NCBI RefSeq assembly: GCF_025211055.1
Contig: NZ_JAOARO010000009.1
Location: forward strand, 1-64,000
DNA from: Vallitalea sp.
GTDB lineage: Bacteria; Bacillota; Clostridia; Lachnospirales; Vallitaleaceae
Reading direction: 5' to 3'
DNA: 64,000 nt
Below the pieces are notes generated by a model. It was not told where the DNA came from. It ran no database searches and saw only the letters and a list, made by a program, of their open reading frames with translations. Of this stretch, positions 56,540 through 64,000 are shown piece by piece. Within the stretch, counting starts at the first letter, position 1. Each line of letters starts with the position of its first letter. The position numbers and the translations under genes are program-made.

Positions 56540-58468
56540 TTATTTTTTTAATATCATCTTTTTATAATAATTAATTGTAAGATAATAATATATGAAGTAA
56601 ATCACTGTATAACCTACCATAGTAATTATTACAGGTGTTAAAATATGTGCGTTCAATACTTTATTAAAAGCGCTTAGAGCAAATCCTGAATGGAAAAGTC
56701 CAACTATTAGAGGTAACAAGAACATCATTAATATTTGTTTCTTTATAGACCTTGTAATATCCTTTTTACTTACACCTATCTTCTTAAGAATAGTATATCT
56801 ATCTTTTTCATCATTAGCTTCGGTAATTAATTTAAAATATATTATACTTCCTGTAGATATTAAGAATACAATACCAATGAAGAATGCTGCAAATAGTAGA
56901 ACTACATATGTTTCATTAGCATCTCTAAAATGATTATAATATGTCTCAAATTTTGTTTTATCTGGAATTACCTTTTCAATCTCATCTGCTAATTCCTTAC
57001 TTTGAAGAGGGTTAGTTACATTTATACCATAGTAGCTGTTAGTTTCTGCTCCACCACTAATATATTCATTATAGACTTTATCACTTACAACTAAATATTC
57101 TGGGTTATAACCGTTTCTGACCATAGCTTGTTTATAAACTTCTTTTATAGTCAACACTTTTTTAGGTATCTTATCAGTGAATACATTCATTGTATAATCT
57201 TTCAACTTAGTCATGTCAAACAGCATAATATTTGAATAATTAATTACACACTCTTCATCTTTTAATTCTACACCTTTATCCATACCTCTTACTTCCATCA
57301 TCTTATTAAAAGTAGAATTAGAGATGATATAATAAGTATTTACTTCACCTAGATTCCATTCACCTAGCTGTGTCTCAAAATCATAATTGAGCTTTACACT
57401 AACTTTAGCTCTATCTATTTTAATACTCCCTATCAAATCATTAGTTTTATTACTATTAACTATATCAAGTACTTTATTATTCAGCTCTTCATCAATATAA
57501 TTATAAGTAAAAGAATATGGATAATTCTCTGCTTCATTAGTTTTAAAATCATAATAAACACTATCTACCATACCTAATGATGCAATTGTTGAAGCACTTA
57601 GAACTGCAATGGTAGCAAAAGTCACTGTATGACTCTTGATCCTATAGGCTATATTAGATATTGCTAATATATTATTTCCCTTATAAAAGGTCTTTTTTCT
57701 CTTTTTAAGAACTCTAACCAAAAAAACAAGAAAATAAGAGAATAAACCATATGTACCTGCAATAACACTACCAAGTACAAGAAAAACATTAATTACAAAC
57801 TTACTATTAACCATATGTTGTGATAAAGAATAACCATAAATTACTAACCCTAGTGAAATTAATGCAAAAATTGGTCTAGTCTTAAATGCTTTTTCTCTTT
57901 TCCTCGCTGAAGTAAACAATTCAATAAGTTTGACTTTGTATATAATCCTATAGCTATGAAAAGATGCAAATAAAAATATTATAAAGAAAAATATAACAGT
58001 ATCCCTAGCAGCCTCTATTGAAAAAGAGAAACTAACATAAATTAATTCGTTCATCATTCTTAGAAGAAGCATAACAAATAATTTTGAAAACAAAGTACCC
58101 ACAGCGATACCAATCACTAAGGATATAACTGCTATAATCATGTTTTCCCAAAACAGCATTCTACCTATTTTTTTCTTCTTAAGACCTAATAATGAATATA
58201 GAGCAATTTCTTTTTTCCGCTTCTTAACAAAAAATGAATTTGAATACCATATGAAAATTAATGAAAATAATAATACTATATAACTAGTAGCAGAAAACAC
58301 TGTCGTAACCTTATCTGATGAATTGATAGCCCATATTATCTGTGTATTATATTTAATTGAACAAAACAAGTAGAATATCAAAACACTAAATATGGTGGAC
58401 ATAATATATATATAATAGTTCTTAAAGCTTTTTTTCATATTACTATACATAATACTATAGTATGTCAT
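56540..58468 (-). CDS. BceB-type ABC transporter permease (FtsX family)
   Basis: This 642-residue permease has about ten membrane segments: two at the N-terminus (15-36, 50-75), several more up to about residue 305, a large extracellular domain (about 310-525) and three at the C-terminus (530-640). The pattern and the KKRKKEIALYSLLGLKKKKIGRMLFWENM stretch are typical of BceB permeases, which remove antimicrobial peptides from their lipid targets and signal to BceS. The gene overlaps the ATPase gene by 14 nt. No kinase is adjacent; the likely partner pair is at 49065-50761. Confidence 0.9.
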   Translation of the reverse strand: MTYYSIMYSNMKKSFKNYYIYIMSTIFSVLIFYLFCSIKYNTQIIWAINSSDKVTTVFSATSYIVLLFSLIFIWYSNSFFVKKRKKEIALYSLLGLKKKKIGRMLFWENMIIAVISLVIGIAVGTLFSKLFVMLLLRMMNELIYVSFSFSIEAARDTVIFFFIIFLFASFHSYRIIYKVKLIELFTSARKREKAFKTRPIFALISLGLVIYGYSLSQHMVNSKFVINVFLVLGSVIAGTYGLFSYFLVFLVRVLKKRKKTFYKGNNILAISNIAYRIKSHTVTFATIAVLSASTIASLGMVDSVYYDFKTNEAENYPYSFTYNYIDEELNNKVLDIVNSNKTNDLIGSIKIDRAKVSVKLNYDFETQLGEWNLGEVNTYYIISNSTFNKMMEVRGMDKGVELKDEECVINYSNIMLFDMTKLKDYTMNVFTDKIPKKVLTIKEVYKQAMVRNGYNPEYLVVSDKVYNEYISGGAETNSYYGINVTNPLQSKELADEIEKVIPDKTKFETYYNHFRDANETYVVLLFAAFFIGIVFLISTGSIIYFKLITEANDEKDRYTILKKIGVSKKDITRSIKKQILMMFLLPLIVGLFHSGFALSAFNKVLNAHILTPVIITMVGYTVIYFIYYYLTINYYKKMILKK

Positions 58469-59219
58469 TTAGGTCTCCCCCCATCATTGCAAGTACATCA
58501 ATAACCTTATTATAGAATTCTTTTCTGTCTCCATTACTAATTAGTTCAGAAAAGATATTACCATCTTTTATAAATAAGATTCTGTCACAGTAACTTGCAG
58601 CAAATGCATCATGAGTTACCATAAGAATTGTACTTTTATACTCTTTATTCAACCTTTTCATACATGTAAGAAGTTCGGCTGACGACTTGGAATCCAATGC
58701 TCCTGTTGGCTCATCAGCTAAGACTAACCTAGGATTATTGATAATAGCTCTTGCCGCAGCAGTTCTTTGTTTTTGCCCTCCTGATATCTCATATGGGTAT
58801 TTTTTTAGTATATCATTTATACCAAGAATCTTAGTAACATCATGTAATCTTCTTTTGATTTCTTTTACATTCATTCTAGAAATAGCTAGTGGAAGAACTA
58901 TGTTTTCTTCAACACTTAGTGTATCCAGTAGATTAAAGTCTTGAAAAATAAAACCAAGTTCATTCCTTCTAAAATCAGATAGTTCATTTTCTTTCAAAGA
59001 ACTTATATCCTTGCCTTCATAGCTGATTGTACCACTAGTTGTTCTATCAATTGTTGATATAACATTAAGCAGTGTACTTTTACCTGAACCTGATGGACCC
59101 ATGATTCCTACAAATTCACCTTGATTGATTTCAAAATTAATATCTACAAGTGCAGTTGTCTTATTTAACTTAGAGCCATAGACTTTTGTCACATTACTGA
59201 CTTTAATTATTTGTTTCAT
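58455..59219 (-). CDS. BceA-type ABC transporter ATPase
   Basis: This 254-residue MacB/BceA-like ATPase has Walker [17 protein letters not shown]-loop FIFQDFNLLDTLSVEENI, signature ISGGQKQRTAAARAI, Walker B LVLADEPTGALDSKS and switch MVTHDAFAASYCDRI. First gene of the BceAB-like operon. A BceR-type box (59354-59369) lies in the divergent promoter region upstream. Confidence 0.95.
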   Translation of the reverse strand: MKQIIKVSNVTKVYGSKLNKTTALVDINFEINQGEFVGIMGPSGSGKSTLLNVISTIDRTTSGTISYEGKDISSLKENELSDFRRNELGFIFQDFNLLDTLSVEENIVLPLAISRMNVKEIKRRLHDVTKILGINDILKKYPYEISGGQKQRTAAARAIINNPRLVLADEPTGALDSKSSAELLTCMKRLNKEYKSTILMVTHDAFAASYCDRILFIKDGNIFSELISNGDRKEFYNKVIDVLAMMGGDLNDIL

Positions 59220-59353
59220 AATATATATCCTCCATATACCTTTTATTTCAAAAGAAATTTTATTTAATAAATTGTTTATTGCTAATTACAAACCTATTAT
59301 AAGCAAAATAAACTGTATTAACAATAAATTCATCTTACAAATAGTATAATAAA

Positions 59354-59369
59354 CTTACATTTTTGTAAG
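59354..59369 (-). promoter_or_regulatory. BceR-like binding box before the BceAB-type operon
   Basis: CTTACA-TTTT-TGTAAG is a perfect 6-bp inverted repeat with a 4-nt spacer and contains TTACA-N4-TGTAA. From memory, BceR-type regulators bind TNACA-N4-TGTAA. On the minus strand it is followed by a TATACT-like -10 within about 5 nt, and another TTTGTAAG half-site lies further on. Confidence 0.6.
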
Positions 59370-59386
59370 GTTGGAGATAATCTTAC

Positions 59387-59415
59387 TTGACAATATGTCT
59401 TAACTGTATTATAGT
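59387..59415 (+). promoter_or_regulatory. Promoter of the ytrA-type operon
   Basis: TTGACA (59387-59392), 17-nt spacer, TATAGT (59410-59415), about 34 nt before the regulator start. Confidence 0.75.
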
Positions 59416-59423
59416 ATTAATAC
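59406..59423 (+). promoter_or_regulatory. Candidate operator of the YtrA-type regulator
   Basis: GTATTA-N6-TAATAC is a perfect inverted repeat that covers the -10 element, a position where the GntR-type regulator encoded directly downstream could repress its own operon. Binding is inferred. Confidence 0.45.
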
Positions 59424-59448
59424 ATTATACAATAGGAGGCAAGCATTT

Positions 59449-59808
59449 ATGGAATTTGATAATAATATCCCTGTGTATGTCCAGATATTATCTTATCTAA
59501 AAGAATTACTAATAAAAAAAGAATTGAAAGAAGGTGATAAAATGCCTTCTGTACGTGAATTAGCAAAAGACCTAAAAGTAAACCCTAACACTGTCCAAAG
59601 AGCTTATAGAGAATTGGAAAGCGAAGGATTAATTATATCCAAGAGGGGTATGGGTTCTTACGTAACTGATGATGAAGATATGATTAATAACCTAAGAAAT
59701 GACATAGCAAAAGAAACTGTTGTCGCTTTTTCTAATCGTATGAAAAATATGGGATTTTGTAAAAAACAAATCTTAGAGATTATTGATTCTTATGTGGAAG
59801 GAGATTAA
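59449..59808 (+). CDS. GntR-family regulator, YtrA type
   Basis: This 119-residue protein has a GntR winged helix (about 10-75: PVYVQILSYLKELLIKKELKEGDKMPSVRELAKDLKVNPNTVQRAYRELESEGL, then RGMGSYV) and only a short C-terminal helix pair for dimerisation, which is the YtrA layout. Such regulators repress a linked ABC transporter and respond to cell-wall antibiotics. The start has AGGAGG 9 nt upstream. It is the first gene of a three-gene operon with ATPase (2-nt gap) and membrane protein. Confidence 0.93.
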   Translation: MEFDNNIPVYVQILSYLKELLIKKELKEGDKMPSVRELAKDLKVNPNTVQRAYRELESEGLIISKRGMGSYVTDDEDMINNLRNDIAKETVVAFSNRMKNMGFCKKQILEIIDSYVEGD

Positions 59809-59810
59809 GT

Positions 59811-60503
59811 ATGTTAGATATTAAGAAACTATCAATAAACTATGGCAAGCATAAAGCTCTGGATGATATAACTTTTCATATTGATAAAGGTGAAGTTGTC
59901 GGATTACTGGGTCCTAGCGGAAGTGGTAAAACAACTTTCATGAATACTGTAGCTGGTCTTATACCCTATAGCCATGGAGAAGTATTGATAAATGGACAAA
60001 CCCCCAATGAAAAAACTAAAGGTTATGTATCACTGCTTACAGAAAGTAATGCTATACCAAAGTGGATGAGTGTAGAAGATATTAGAAGCTTTTATATAGA
60101 TATGTATGATGACTTCAACGAAAATAAATTTGATAGCATATTACAAGACATTAATATTGATATATCCTATTCAAAAAAAATAAAGAATTTATCAAAAGGT
60201 ATGACCCAACTATTACGTTTATCTCTTTCAATAGCTAGAGAGGCAAAACTTTATCTATTTGATGAACCATTAGGCGGTATGGATACGCTCGTGAGAGAAC
60301 AAGTAATAGATACTATTATTAATAATATTGATGATGATTCTACTATTATTATTGCTACTCATTTAATTCAAGAAGTAGAGAAACTATTAGATAAAGTTAT
60401 ATTTATAAAAAACGGACAAATGTTGGGTATTCATGATTGTGAGGACCTACGATTCCAAAACAGTCAATCCATCGAGAAAACTTTTAAAGAGGTGATGAGA
60501 TGA
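59811..60503 (+). CDS. ABC transporter ATPase (YtrB-like)
   Basis: This 230-residue ATPase has Walker A LLGPSGSGKTTFMNTV, signature LSKGMTQLLRLSLSI, Walker B LYLFDEPLGGMD and switch IIATHLIQEVEKLLDKVIF. The signature has KGM instead of GGQ, as in many drug-efflux or bacitracin-type exporters. It follows the regulator closely and overlaps the permease start by 4 nt (ATGA). Confidence 0.93.
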   Translation: MLDIKKLSINYGKHKALDDITFHIDKGEVVGLLGPSGSGKTTFMNTVAGLIPYSHGEVLINGQTPNEKTKGYVSLLTESNAIPKWMSVEDIRSFYIDMYDDFNENKFDSILQDINIDISYSKKIKNLSKGMTQLLRLSLSIAREAKLYLFDEPLGGMDTLVREQVIDTIINNIDDDSTIIIATHLIQEVEKLLDKVIFIKNGQMLGIHDCEDLRFQNSQSIEKTFKEVMR

Positions 60504-61555
60504 AAAATTTAATTAAATATGAATTCAAAAGAGATTTCTATAAAATAATATGTGTCATAATAGGAGTTATTGTTTGTACATATTTAGCTAGAACATTAAT
60601 ATATCCAAATCAGCAAAATAAAATGATTCTATTTCAAGAAATAGTTATTATTGTTGGCTTTTTATTTGTTATAGATAAAAAAATTGTTCATCTTGCGAAG
60701 AATGTAATATTTGAAAACAAAGAACATATGATGCTCATTCCAAAAAGCATTTTACAAATTTTAATTGCAAATGCTTTAGTAGTCTATATGTATTGTATTA
60801 TTTTTGTGAGTATATTAATGAGTATATTTGATATTTCAATAAGCACAAAAACATTAAGAGGATTTGTTTTTATTAACATTGCTTTCTTAGTTTATGTATT
60901 ATTTACTTCTTTGTACATAATATCAGGTCAAATTATCAAAAAACCTTTATTCGCTACCATTTCAGGATTATTGGTAACTGCTAGTATTATTATATTATTA
61001 ATACTTAATGGTGCCTTAGAAATATTCACTACTAGAATTGTTATTTCCACTTTACTGATTATCTTGTTAGAAATACTAGGAATTATAGGTATAGCAGTAT
61101 CACTAGGCTACAAATTCAGTAAGAAAAAATCAGTATCTACTATAGTAGTTGTACTAATAATTTTAAGTATACTTAATTTAGGAATTATAATTCATAATTA
61201 TAGTTATCGTATAATTGAGAATATTGATATACCATTTACAAATGATGAACGAGTTATAGGTAAATGGAAAACAGTTGATTTTGTTGAAGACTATCAAGGA
61301 TATACACCCAAAGATACTAAGAGAAAATTATATATTGACTCTTTAACTTTTAATGAAGATGGTAGTATTCAAGAGCGAAAAGAGTCAAATTGGACTAAAG
61401 GCTTTGTTACAGAATTTCCATTAGAACAAACAAAATCCCAATATATTATCCAAGAAATAAACGGTAACACATATTTATTTGTACAATGGAAATCTGGAGA
61501 TTATAAATATAGGCATTACAAGCCTTATTATTATGTATTAAAGAAAGTTGATTAA
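60500..61555 (+). CDS. ABC transporter membrane protein with C-terminal soluble domain
   Basis: This 351-residue protein has six or seven membrane segments over residues 13-240. A soluble C-terminal domain of about 105 residues follows, from DERVIGKWKTVDFVEDYQGY, with TFNEDGSIQERKESNWTKGF and YLFVQWKSGDYKYRHYKPYYY. From memory this last domain resembles the tail of BlaR1-type M56 sensor proteins of Firmicutes; that comparison needs a search. The membrane part lacks a strongly recognisable family but, with the adjacent ATPase and YtrA regulator, it should be the exporter channel. Confidence 0.75.
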   Translation: MKNLIKYEFKRDFYKIICVIIGVIVCTYLARTLIYPNQQNKMILFQEIVIIVGFLFVIDKKIVHLAKNVIFENKEHMMLIPKSILQILIANALVVYMYCIIFVSILMSIFDISISTKTLRGFVFINIAFLVYVLFTSLYIISGQIIKKPLFATISGLLVTASIIILLILNGALEIFTTRIVISTLLIILLEILGIIGIAVSLGYKFSKKKSVSTIVVVLIILSILNLGIIIHNYSYRIIENIDIPFTNDERVIGKWKTVDFVEDYQGYTPKDTKRKLYIDSLTFNEDGSIQERKESNWTKGFVTEFPLEQTKSQYIIQEINGNTYLFVQWKSGDYKYRHYKPYYYVLKKVD

Positions 61556-61564
61556 ATAACAATC

Positions 61565-61583
61565 GGGAAGATTAAATCTTCCC
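61565..61583. terminator. Bidirectional terminator between convergent genes
   Basis: GGGAAGAT and ATCTTCCC form an 8-bp stem with a 3-nt loop between the convergent membrane-protein gene and the exported-protein gene. T-rich stretches are short on both sides. Confidence 0.65.
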
Positions 61584-61602
61584 TTGAAACTTAAATGAAT
61601 TA

Positions 61603-62346
61603 TTAACCTATACCTCCATCTTTATCATTGTTTTTATTAACCTCTATAGCTTTTTCTGCTTGCTCCTTTGTTGTAAATCTAAAACACGATATTTCTTGAG
61701 AGAGTGAATCTACTCTAATAATTATAGCTCTGTCTTTTTTATATTTATATGCTATATAACAACTATCTGGAGCAATTCTTATTTCACCTAGAAATTCTAA
61801 TTCCTCTGTTTCCTTAATTAATTCTTTTGCTTTTATAAATTCAAGAGTGATTTTCTTGGCATCCTCAGTTGAGATTTCTATTTCTCTTAACTCTTCAATG
61901 GTTAGACCTTTATTATTATTATTATTAATTATCCCTATCTCTAACATTTCCTCATCATGGATTTCTATCTTAGCATAATAGGTAACAGATTTTTTGCGTT
62001 CCTCATTAATTTTGTCTGCTTCTTCTTGAGTTTTGATATCCCTCAATTTCGATCTATCAAAGGTACTAAATACAATTTCCCAGTACTCTTTACCAGTTTT
62101 ATTGTGTTTATTATCAATATTGATGTGTCTATTATACTGAAAGTAATCATCAGCTTTTATTTTGATATCAAAGTATTTTTGAAAATAAGATATGGCAATC
62201 TCCTTTACTTTTTCCTCATCAATATATTCTCTTTTTGATTCGATAGCAATAGGGTTGTTCTTTGCAATTGTGGCATTATGATTAATCAATAGTATTCCAA
62301 TAGCAAGAAACAATACTATACTCATGTATAATTTTTTAAGTTTAAT
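61603..62346 (-). CDS. Exported protein of unknown function (PepSY-like repeats)
   Basis: The protein is about 247-252 residues long. The N-terminus (KLKKLYMSIVLFLAIGILLINHN) is a signal peptide or membrane anchor. Two similar segments follow: DEEKVKEIAISYFQKYFDIK and EDAKKITLEFIKAKELIK, each followed by a beta-rich part, resembling PepSY/YcdB-type repeats. Function unknown. Start choice is unusual: GGAGGTGAT points to an ATT codon at 62346 with 8-nt spacing, while the in-frame ATG at 62361 has no site upstream and contains the Shine-Dalgarno in its own first codons. The next ATG at 62325 would cut into the signal peptide. Confidence 0.6.
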   Translation of the reverse strand: MKLKKLYMSIVLFLAIGILLINHNATIAKNNPIAIESKREYIDEEKVKEIAISYFQKYFDIKIKADDYFQYNRHINIDNKHNKTGKEYWEIVFSTFDRSKLRDIKTQEEADKINEERKKSVTYYAKIEIHDEEMLEIGIINNNNNKGLTIEELREIEISTEDAKKITLEFIKAKELIKETEELEFLGEIRIAPDSCYIAYKYKKDRAIIIRVDSLSQEISCFRFTTKEQAEKAIEVNKNNDKDGGIG

Positions 62347-62420
62347 GTTTATCACCTCCATATATAATATATATGCAATTCATACAATATTATGTTGGAA
62401 ACAACTACGAAATTATATCA

Positions 62421-62446
62421 AAAAAGGAGCTATCCAAGCCCCTTTT
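62421..62446 (-). terminator. Terminator after ilvB
   Basis: On the minus strand AAGGGGCT pairs with AGCTCCTT (one wobble pair) through a short loop and is followed by TTTTTTG. It lies about 20 nt after the ilvB stop codon. Confidence 0.8.
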
Positions 62447-62465
62447 ACTTAAACAATCATATATT

Positions 62466-64000
62466 TTAACCTTCCATAATCAATGAATCTATGGCTTCTC
62501 CAGGAGCAACCATTGGAAATACTTTGTCATCTTCATGAATTCTGCAATGAACTAATACTGGTCTTTTGCAATTAATAGCTTCCTGTAATACATCCTCAAC
62601 TTGTTCTTTTCTAGAGATTTCTAATCCTCTCATTCCAAAATTTTCAGCTAATCCAACAAAATTTGTAGCATGATTAAGAGTAGTCTCTGAATATCTTCCA
62701 TCAAAGAATAATGACTGCCATTGCCTAACCATTCCTAGAGAATTATTATTAATAAGTATTATAATTATTGGTAAATTATAGTTAACTGCTGTAGCAAGTT
62801 CAATAAGATTCATCTTGAAACAACCATCACCAGCAATGTTAATTACTGTTTTAGTTGGATTACCAACTTGTGCTCCTATTGCTGCTCCTAGACCAAATCC
62901 CATTGTTCCAAGTCCTCCAGAAGTCAAGAATTCCTTAGGACTATTGAAATTATAATATTGAGCAGTCCACATTTGATGCTGTCCTACTTCTGTTGCTACT
63001 ATAGTATTTTCATCTGTAATATCATTAAGTTTTTCTATGATATATTGTGCTTTTAGACCATTATCAGGGTAACTTAATGGATATTTATCTTTGTATCCTT
63101 TGATCTTGTTTACCCACTGCTTTCTATCTTGCTTTGTAATATTATTATTAAGTTGCTTCAATACTTCTCTAATATCTCCAACTATATAATGATATGAAAC
63201 AACGTTCTTATTAATCTCAGCAGGATCAATATCAATATGAAGAATCTTAGCATTAGGGGCAAATTTCTCAACTTTACTTACAACCCTATCACTGAATCTA
63301 GCACCTATGGCAATTATCAAGTCACTCTTATTTATTCCTTTATTGGATGCTTTTGTTCCGTGCATTCCAATCATTCCAGTAAATAATTCATGGCTGCTTG
63401 GGAAACCTCCTAACCCCATTAGACTAGAGGTTACTGGTGCATCAATTTTTTCTGCGAACTCTAACAATTCTTTTGATGCTTCTGATCTCACTACACCACC
63501 ACCAATATATATGAATGGTTGTTTTGATTTATTTATAAGTTTTAATGCGTTATCTATAGCTTCCTTAGTAATATTTTTAGTACATCTTTCTAGTAATTTA
63601 GGTTCTACAAATTCATAATCAGTAGTAGTCATGGCGATATCTTTTGGGATATCAATAAGTACTGGTCCTTGTCTTCCTTCACTAGCTATATAAAAAGCAT
63701 CTCTTATGGTATCAGCCAGCTTATTTATATCTTTAACTATATAATTATGTTTTGTTATAGGAGCTGTAACTCCTGCTATATCTACTTCTTGAAAACTGTC
63801 TTTACCCAGTAAAGATAATGGAACGTTACCTGTTATTATAACCATTGGTACTGAATCCATGTAAGCTGTAGCGATACCTGTAACAAGATTGGTTGCCCCT
63901 GGTCCTGAAGTAGCAATACAAACCCCTACTTTACCTGTAGATCTTGCATAACCATCTGCTGCATGTGATGCTCCTTGTTCGTGAGCAGTTAAAATATGCT
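62466..64000 (-). CDS. ilvB: Acetolactate synthase large subunit (5' end outside the window)
   Basis: The open frame runs from 62466 to the right edge; the N-terminal part of about 45 residues or more is missing. The catalytic Glu region AHEQGASHAADGYARSTGKVG and ATSGPGATNLVTGIATAYMDSVPMV are visible at the edge. GRQGPVLIDIPKDI, a central domain with IIAIGARFSDRV, and the ThDP motif INIAGDGCFKMNLIELATAVNYNLPIIIILINNNSLGMVRQWQ follow, then the C-terminal IHEDDKVFPMVAPG. The enzyme condenses pyruvate units in valine, leucine and isoleucine synthesis. No ilvN follows; a terminator lies downstream, so a regulatory subunit, if any, is upstream or elsewhere. Confidence 0.95.
   Translation of the reverse strand, partial: HILTAHEQGASHAADGYARSTGKVGVCIATSGPGATNLVTGIATAYMDSVPMVIITGNVPLSLLGKDSFQEVDIAGVTAPITKHNYIVKDINKLADTIRDAFYIASEGRQGPVLIDIPKDIAMTTTDYEFVEPKLLERCTKNITKEAIDNALKLINKSKQPFIYIGGGVVRSEASKELLEFAEKIDAPVTSSLMGLGGFPSSHELFTGMIGMHGTKASNKGINKSDLIIAIGARFSDRVVSKVEKFAPNAKILHIDIDPAEINKNVVSYHYIVGDIREVLKQLNNNITKQDRKQWVNKIKGYKDKYPLSYPDNGLKAQYIIEKLNDITDENTIVATEVGQHQMWTAQYYNFNSPKEFLTSGGLGTMGFGLGAAIGAQVGNPTKTVINIAGDGCFKMNLIELATAVNYNLPIIIILINNNSLGMVRQWQSLFFDGRYSETTLNHATNFVGLAENFGMRGLEISRKEQVEDVLQEAINCKRPVLVHCRIHEDDKVFPMVAPGEAIDSLIMEG

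Overview
The window looks like the chromosome of a low-GC, spore-forming anaerobic Firmicute of the class Clostridia. This rests on the strong AT bias, the cggR-gap-pgk-tpi-gpmI-eno-secG-rnr-smpB-ssrA gene order, an isc/mnmA cluster, a T-box in front of pheST, a SpoIID-type protein, and Bce-type and Ytr-type ABC modules. I cannot assign a genus; a Vallitalea-like or Lachnospirales-like organism is only a guess. No tRNA or rRNA gene and no CRISPR array was seen.

Positions 1-4060 are the right end of a prophage or similar element inserted at the 3' end of ssrA (tmRNA). It carries a large serine integrase, two tandem XRE repressors and a divergent early operon (XRE protein, small proteins, a Rha/ORF6C antirepressor-like protein, a zinc-ribbon fragment). 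The switch between the two arms has two consensus promoters that face each other, each with an operator inside its spacer. A 45-codon basic-protein gene lies against the early operon with its own promoter and an 11-bp inverted repeat at its ends. The last part of the integrase is read from the antisense strand of ssrA.

Positions 4059-15413 hold, on the minus strand, the glycolytic operon (cggR, gap, pgk, tpiA, gpmI, eno) followed by secG, rnr, smpB and ssrA. A terminator lies between gap and pgk and a candidate CggR operator precedes cggR. Then come a Na/Pi cotransporter-like protein, a PHP phosphatase, a stand-alone patatin phospholipase, the iscR-iscS-iscU-mnmA cluster and a ClpE-like ATPase.

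Positions 25900-36850 are a polysaccharide-use locus: a very large secreted heparinase II/III-like lyase with four related LamG-like modules, an ABC sugar importer (binding lipoprotein and two permeases) and a divergent YesM-type sensor kinase without a partner regulator. Positions 36906-46653 hold queA, a SpoIID/LytB protein, a polar amino-acid ABC importer, and pheS-pheT behind a T-box. A decayed ISAs1-like transposase, a Nudix hydrolase and a small membrane protein follow.

Positions 49065-59369 contain a Bce-type kinase/regulator pair and, 6 kb away, the matching BceAB-type transporter with a BceR-like box in front of it. Between them lie a KamA-family radical SAM enzyme, an ABC-F protein, and the most interesting pair: an IscU-like scaffold protein and a GGGtGRT-family protein of unknown function behind a good candidate Fur box. 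A YtrA-type regulator with an ABC transporter, an exported protein and a partial acetolactate synthase gene (ilvB) close the window.
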